Assembly: GCA_002386405.1 (NCBI GenBank)
Contig: DGIP01000123.1
Span: forward strand, 1-8,868
Direction of reading: 5' to 3'
Length of the DNA: 8,868 nucleotides
Source: Stenotrophomonas maltophilia
Lineage (GTDB): Bacteria; Pseudomonadota; Gammaproteobacteria; Xanthomonadales; Xanthomonadaceae
The notes under the pieces were generated by a model that made no database searches, was not told the origin of the DNA, and saw only the letters and a program-made list of their open reading frames with translations. Both the position numbers and the translations under genes were made by a program. Shown here piece after piece: positions 5,698 through 8,868 of this stretch (position 1 is its first letter; each line of letters begins with the position of its first letter).

Positions 5698-6495
5698 TCA
5701 TGCAACCGTCGTGCCACCGTCAATTTCGCGGCGGGCCAACCAGCCTTCGGCACGCGCCAGGTCCTCGGGGGTATCGATCCCCGGCGGGAAGGCGGCGGGC
5801 GACAGCGCCACGCTCAACCGGTGGCCCGCCTCCAGCACCCGCAGCTGCTCCAGCGATTCCAGCTGTTCCAGCGTGCCCGGCGGCAAGGCGGCGAACTGCT
5901 GCAGGAAGCCGGCGCGGTAGGCATAGATGCCGATGTGGCGCAGCCAGTGGGAGCCGGAGAGGCGCTCGCGCGACTGCGCGAAGGCGTCGCGGTGCCAGGG
6001 AATCGGAGCGCGGCTGAAGTACAGCGCGTCCAGGTTCTGCTGGCGCACCACCTTGACCACGTTCGGGTCGAACAGGGTCTGCGCATCCTCCACCGGGGTG
6101 GCCAGGGTCGCCATGGCGGCCCCGCTGTAGACCAGCGCTTCGGCCACCGCGCGGATGCCCTCGGCCGGGGCGAAGGGCTCGTCGCCCTGCAGGTTCACCA
6201 CCACGGTGTCGTCGGACCAGCCGGCCTGGCGGGCGCATTCGGCCAGCCGGTCGGTACCGGAAGCGTGGCTGGCGGCGGTCATCGCCACCTGCACGCCGTC
6301 CAGGCCCTGCAGGGCATCGGCAATGCGCGCGTCATCGGTGGCCACCCAGACCTCGCGCGCGCCGGCCAGCAGCGCGCGTTCGGCCACGTGCAGCACCAGC
6401 GGCCTGCCGCCGAGCAGCCGCAGCGGTTTGCCGGGCAGCCGCGAAGCGGCGTAACGCGCGGGAATGGCGACGACGAAATCGACGGGCTGGCTCAT
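5698..6495 (-). CDS. kdsB: 3-deoxy-manno-octulosonate cytidylyltransferase (CMP-Kdo synthetase)
   Basis: KdsB activates Kdo with CTP to CMP-Kdo, the donor for the inner core of lipopolysaccharide; it is cytosolic. The 265-aa product carries the family motifs in order: [15 protein letters not shown] (11-25, nucleotide binding), [10 protein letters not shown] (77-86), NLQGDEP (101-107, metal ligand D105), YFSRAPIPW (159-167), RHIGIYAYR (186-194) and GIDTPEDL (239-246, second metal ligand D241). It is slightly longer than E. coli KdsB (248 aa), with about 15 extra residues at the C-terminus. The ATG at 6495 overlaps the lpxK stop by four bases (ATGA), and an AGAGGT ribosome site with five-base spacing lies inside the end of lpxK. 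Translation is probably coupled to lpxK. Confidence 0.97.
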   Translation of the reverse strand: MSQPVDFVVAIPARYAASRLPGKPLRLLGGRPLVLHVAERALLAGAREVWVATDDARIADALQGLDGVQVAMTAASHASGTDRLAECARQAGWSDDTVVVNLQGDEPFAPAEGIRAVAEALVYSGAAMATLATPVEDAQTLFDPNVVKVVRQQNLDALYFSRAPIPWHRDAFAQSRERLSGSHWLRHIGIYAYRAGFLQQFAALPPGTLEQLESLEQLRVLEAGHRLSVALSPAAFPPGIDTPEDLARAEGWLARREIDGGTTVA

Positions 6496-7517
6496 GCGGG
6501 ACCTCTAAGTTTATCCACGCGGTCCAGCAGGTTGACCCAGAACGCGGCGGGAAGATCGGCCGACAGCGGCACCGAGAAATGCCATTCGTTGGCGAACGCC
6601 TTGCACTTCACCGCATCCTTTTCGGTCATCAGCACCGGCAGCTCGCTGCCAAAGCGCAGGTCCGCGGCCTGGTAGGCATGGTGGTCGGCGAAGGCATGCG
6701 GGACCACGCCGATGCCATGCGCGCGCAGCATGTCGAAGAAGCGCTGCGGGTGCGCGATGCCGGCCACGGCATGCACGCGCTGGCCACGGAAGTGCGACAG
6801 CGCGCGGGCGCGGCCGCCGCTGAGCGGTAGTGCACTGTCGATATGCAGCTGCATCGCCCATTCGCCGAAACCGCACGAGGCGAGCGCGGACGGATCGGCG
6901 CTGGCCTGGCCCAGGTTGACCACGCGGAAGTCGCAGTCGCGCGCGCGCTCGGCGGGCTCGCGCAGCGGCCCGGCCGGGATCAAGCGGCCGTTGCCGTAGC
7001 GGCGCTGTGCGTCGACCACTTCAATTTCGATGTCGCGTGCCAGCCGATAGTGCTGCAGGCCGTCGTCGCAGACGATGATGTTGCAGCCGGCTTCGACCAG
7101 CGCCTTGCCGGCCGCCACGCGGTCGGCATCGACCCGCACCGGCACGCCGGTTTTCCAGGCGATCAGCACCGGTTCGTCGCCGCCCAGCGCGGTCGGCGTA
7201 CTTGCCTCGACCCAGCGCGGCACCTTGGCCTCTTCGCGCCCGTACCCGCGACTGGCCACGCCCGGTTTCCAGCCCGCGTCACGCAGGCGGTCCACCAGGG
7301 CGATGGTCAGCGGGGTCTTGCCGGTGCCGCCGGCAGTCACGTTGCCGACCACGATCACCGGCACCGGCAGGGCATGACGCTTGCGCCAACCGCGCCGGTA
7401 CAGCCCGCGGCGCAGCGCCACCACGGCGCCGTACACCGGCGCCAGCAGGCGTGCGGCGAACGGAATCGCACTGCCGTCGTACCAGTACGATGGCGTCTGG
7501 GAACCCTTGGACGCCAT
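6492..7517 (-). CDS. lpxK: tetraacyldisaccharide 4'-kinase
   Basis: LpxK is a membrane-associated kinase that phosphorylates the 4' position of the lipid A disaccharide to give lipid IVA. The product is 341 aa, normal for the family. Visible motifs: a hydrophobic N-terminal membrane-associating helix (about 18-36), the Walker A loop [12 protein letters not shown] (58-69, K67), SRGYGR (89-94), GGDEP (112-116, D114 aligning with the family's catalytic aspartate), Walker B-like CDDGLQH (150-156) and FADHHAY with MTEKDAVK (276-304) near the C-terminus. The start ATG at 7517 shares one base with the msbA stop (TGATG), and an AAAGG lies about eight bases upstream. Longer in-frame extensions overlap msbA and are rejected. 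In E. coli lpxK also follows msbA. Confidence 0.97.
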   Translation of the reverse strand: MASKGSQTPSYWYDGSAIPFAARLLAPVYGAVVALRRGLYRRGWRKRHALPVPVIVVGNVTAGGTGKTPLTIALVDRLRDAGWKPGVASRGYGREEAKVPRWVEASTPTALGGDEPVLIAWKTGVPVRVDADRVAAGKALVEAGCNIIVCDDGLQHYRLARDIEIEVVDAQRRYGNGRLIPAGPLREPAERARDCDFRVVNLGQASADPSALASCGFGEWAMQLHIDSALPLSGGRARALSHFRGQRVHAVAGIAHPQRFFDMLRAHGIGVVPHAFADHHAYQAADLRFGSELPVLMTEKDAVKCKAFANEWHFSVPLSADLPAAFWVNLLDRVDKLRGPA

Positions 7518-8868
7518 CAGGGCTGCCTTTCGCGGAACTGCATCTTGTGCAGGTGCTCGTACAGCCCACCCAGTGCCAGCAGTTCGCTGTGGGTGCCGCG
7601 CTCTACGATGCGGCCGTGGTCCATCACCAGCACCTGGTCGGCGTGTTCGATGGTGGACAGGCGGTGCGCGATCACCAGGGTGGTGCGCTCGGGCATCAGG
7701 CGCTGCAGGGCATCCTGCACCAGCCGCTCCGATTCGTTGTCCAACGCGGCGGTGGCTTCGTCGAGGATCAGCACCGGCGCGTCGCGCAGGATCGCGCGGG
7801 CGATCGCCAGGCGCTGGCGCTGGCCGCCGGACAGCAGCGCACCGTTCTCGCCCACCGGGGTCTGCAGCTGCTGCGGCATGCGTTCGATGAACTCCCACGC
7901 ATTGGCCGCTTCGGCGGCCGCGCGGATCTGGTCCTCGCTGGCATCCATGCCGTAGGCGATGTTGGCGCCCACGGTATCGTCGAACAGCATGACCTTCTGC
8001 CCCACCATCGCCACCTGGCGGCGCAGGTCGGCCAGCGGGTAGTCGTCCAGCGGCACGCCATCGAGCAGGATGCGCCCGCCGCTGGGCTCATAGAAACGCG
8101 GCACCAGCCGGATCAGGCTGGTCTTGCCACTGCCTGAGCGGCCGACGATGGCGGTCACGGTGCCCGGCTTGGCATCGAAGGTGATGTCGTCCAGCGCGAT
8201 GCCGGTGTCTTCGCGGTAACGCAGCATCACGTGCTGGAACGACAGCTCGCCACGGACGCGCTTGGCGCGGGTGCTGCCTTCGTCGCGCTCGACCGGCAGG
8301 TCGAGGATGCCGAACAGGCGCTCGGCGGCGGCCACGCCGCGCGAGATAGAGGTCTGCACGCTGGTCAGGCGGCGCAGCGACGGAATGATGGCCATCATCG
8401 AGGTCATCAGGCCCATGAACTGGCCCGCATTCAAGCGCCCGGCTAGCGCTTCGCGGGTGGACACCCACACGATCACGGCCAGCGCCAGGGCGGCCAGGAA
8501 CTGCACGGTGCTGGAGGCCAGCGCGCGGGTGGTTTCCACCTTCATGTTCAGGCCGAGCATGCGGTTGGCCAGCCGCGAGTAACGCGAGATCTCGTGCGCC
8601 TGGGTGCCATGCACCTTCACTTCCTGCTGCGCGGCCAGCGACTGCTCGGCGGTCTGCGCCATGCTGCCCATGCCGTCCTGGATGCCCCGGCTGATGCGAC
8701 GGTAGCGCTTGCCCACGAACGAGACGATCACGCCGATCAGCGGCACCACCACCAGCATCGCGACAGTCACCTTGACGCTCATCTGCAGCATCACCACCAG
8801 CATGGCGATGATGGTCAGGGTGTCGGCGACCAGGGTCTTGAGCGCATCGGCGCTGGCCTCGATCAGGC
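7517..8868 (-). CDS. msbA: lipid A export permease/ATP-binding protein MsbA, 5' end outside window
   Basis: The gene runs off the right edge; 449 C-terminal residues are visible and about 130 are missing compared with the usual 580. The frame stays open upstream of the ATG at 8803, which is an internal methionine. MsbA is a homodimeric inner-membrane ABC exporter that flips core-lipid A to the periplasmic side. Numbered from that internal Met: the later transmembrane helices (about 1-29, 97-116, 126-141) and coupling region are followed by the ATPase domain with Walker A GRSGSGKT (221-228), Q-loop VGQK (267-270), ABC signature LSGGQRQR (324-331), Walker [13 protein letters not shown] (344-355) and H-loop IAHRLST (378-384). 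The C-terminal HKMQF ending is shared with E. coli MsbA. The position directly before lpxK confirms the assignment. Confidence 0.96.
   Translation of the reverse strand, partial: LIEASADALKTLVADTLTIIAMLVVMLQMSVKVTVAMLVVVPLIGVIVSFVGKRYRRISRGIQDGMGSMAQTAEQSLAAQQEVKVHGTQAHEISRYSRLANRMLGLNMKVETTRALASSTVQFLAALALAVIVWVSTREALAGRLNAGQFMGLMTSMMAIIPSLRRLTSVQTSISRGVAAAERLFGILDLPVERDEGSTRAKRVRGELSFQHVMLRYREDTGIALDDITFDAKPGTVTAIVGRSGSGKTSLIRLVPRFYEPSGGRILLDGVPLDDYPLADLRRQVAMVGQKVMLFDDTVGANIAYGMDASEDQIRAAAEAANAWEFIERMPQQLQTPVGENGALLSGGQRQRLAIARAILRDAPVLILDEATAALDNESERLVQDALQRLMPERTTLVIAHRLSTIEHADQVLVMDHGRIVERGTHSELLALGGLYEHLHKMQFRERQP

Noticed and set aside
4141..6675. 844-codon plus-strand open frame, and similar long ones at 3056-4768 and 6843-7955
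   Set aside because: They are antisense shadows of the NHL gene, kdsB, uvrC, lpxK and msbA, caused by high GC content. Their composition (rich in Arg, His, Gln, Ala) and lack of domains or ribosome sites fit non-coding frames.
7518..7898. In-frame N-terminal extension of lpxK
   Set aside because: It is a shadow of the msbA ATPase domain; the ATG at 7517 sharing a base with the msbA stop gives a normal-length LpxK.

Overview
This window looks like an ordinary housekeeping segment of a high-GC gammaproteobacterial chromosome, most likely family Xanthomonadaceae (Stenotrophomonas/Xanthomonas-like). That assignment is an inference from the very GC-rich codon use, the protein character and the gene order; I could not run a search. 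Almost every gene is on the minus strand, so transcription runs from the right edge to the left.

Right to left, six genes form one tightly packed, probably co-transcribed block: msbA (lipid A flippase, cut by the right edge), lpxK (lipid A 4'-kinase), kdsB (CMP-Kdo synthetase), a thioredoxin-fold/NHL-propeller protein, uvrC (excision nuclease subunit) and pgsA (phosphatidylglycerophosphate synthase). msbA/lpxK share one base, lpxK/kdsB and the NHL gene/uvrC overlap by four bases (ATGA), and kdsB-NHL and uvrC-pgsA are separated by only 24 and 9 bases. The block joins outer-membrane lipid A/Kdo synthesis, a probable redox-dead thioredoxin-like protein, nucleotide excision repair and phospholipid synthesis.

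Just left of pgsA is a tRNA cluster: two identical tRNA-Gly(GCC) genes and one tRNA-Cys(GCA), all minus strand. The first-transcribed tRNA-Gly has a near-consensus promoter with a discriminator of the stringent-control type. Each tRNA is followed by a hairpin plus U-tract. The two tRNA-Gly units repeat with a period of about 190 bases that also covers the decayed promoter and the terminator, so the whole transcription unit seems to have been duplicated. The order uvrC-pgsA-tRNA-Gly-tRNA-Cys is the same as E. coli uvrC-pgsA-glyW-cysT.

The left 1.3 kb is more accessory. It holds a small two-helix membrane protein (73 aa), a small soluble protein of unknown function (78 aa), and, converging from the left edge on the plus strand, the 3' end of a CcoG/FixG-type iron-sulfur protein that stops right after its last membrane helix, without the usual periplasmic C-terminal domain.

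I see no CRISPR array, insertion sequence, prophage or clearly new multi-gene system. The points most worth a second look are the SxxC thioredoxin/NHL protein coupled to uvrC, the duplicated tRNA-Gly unit, and the shortened CcoG-like protein.
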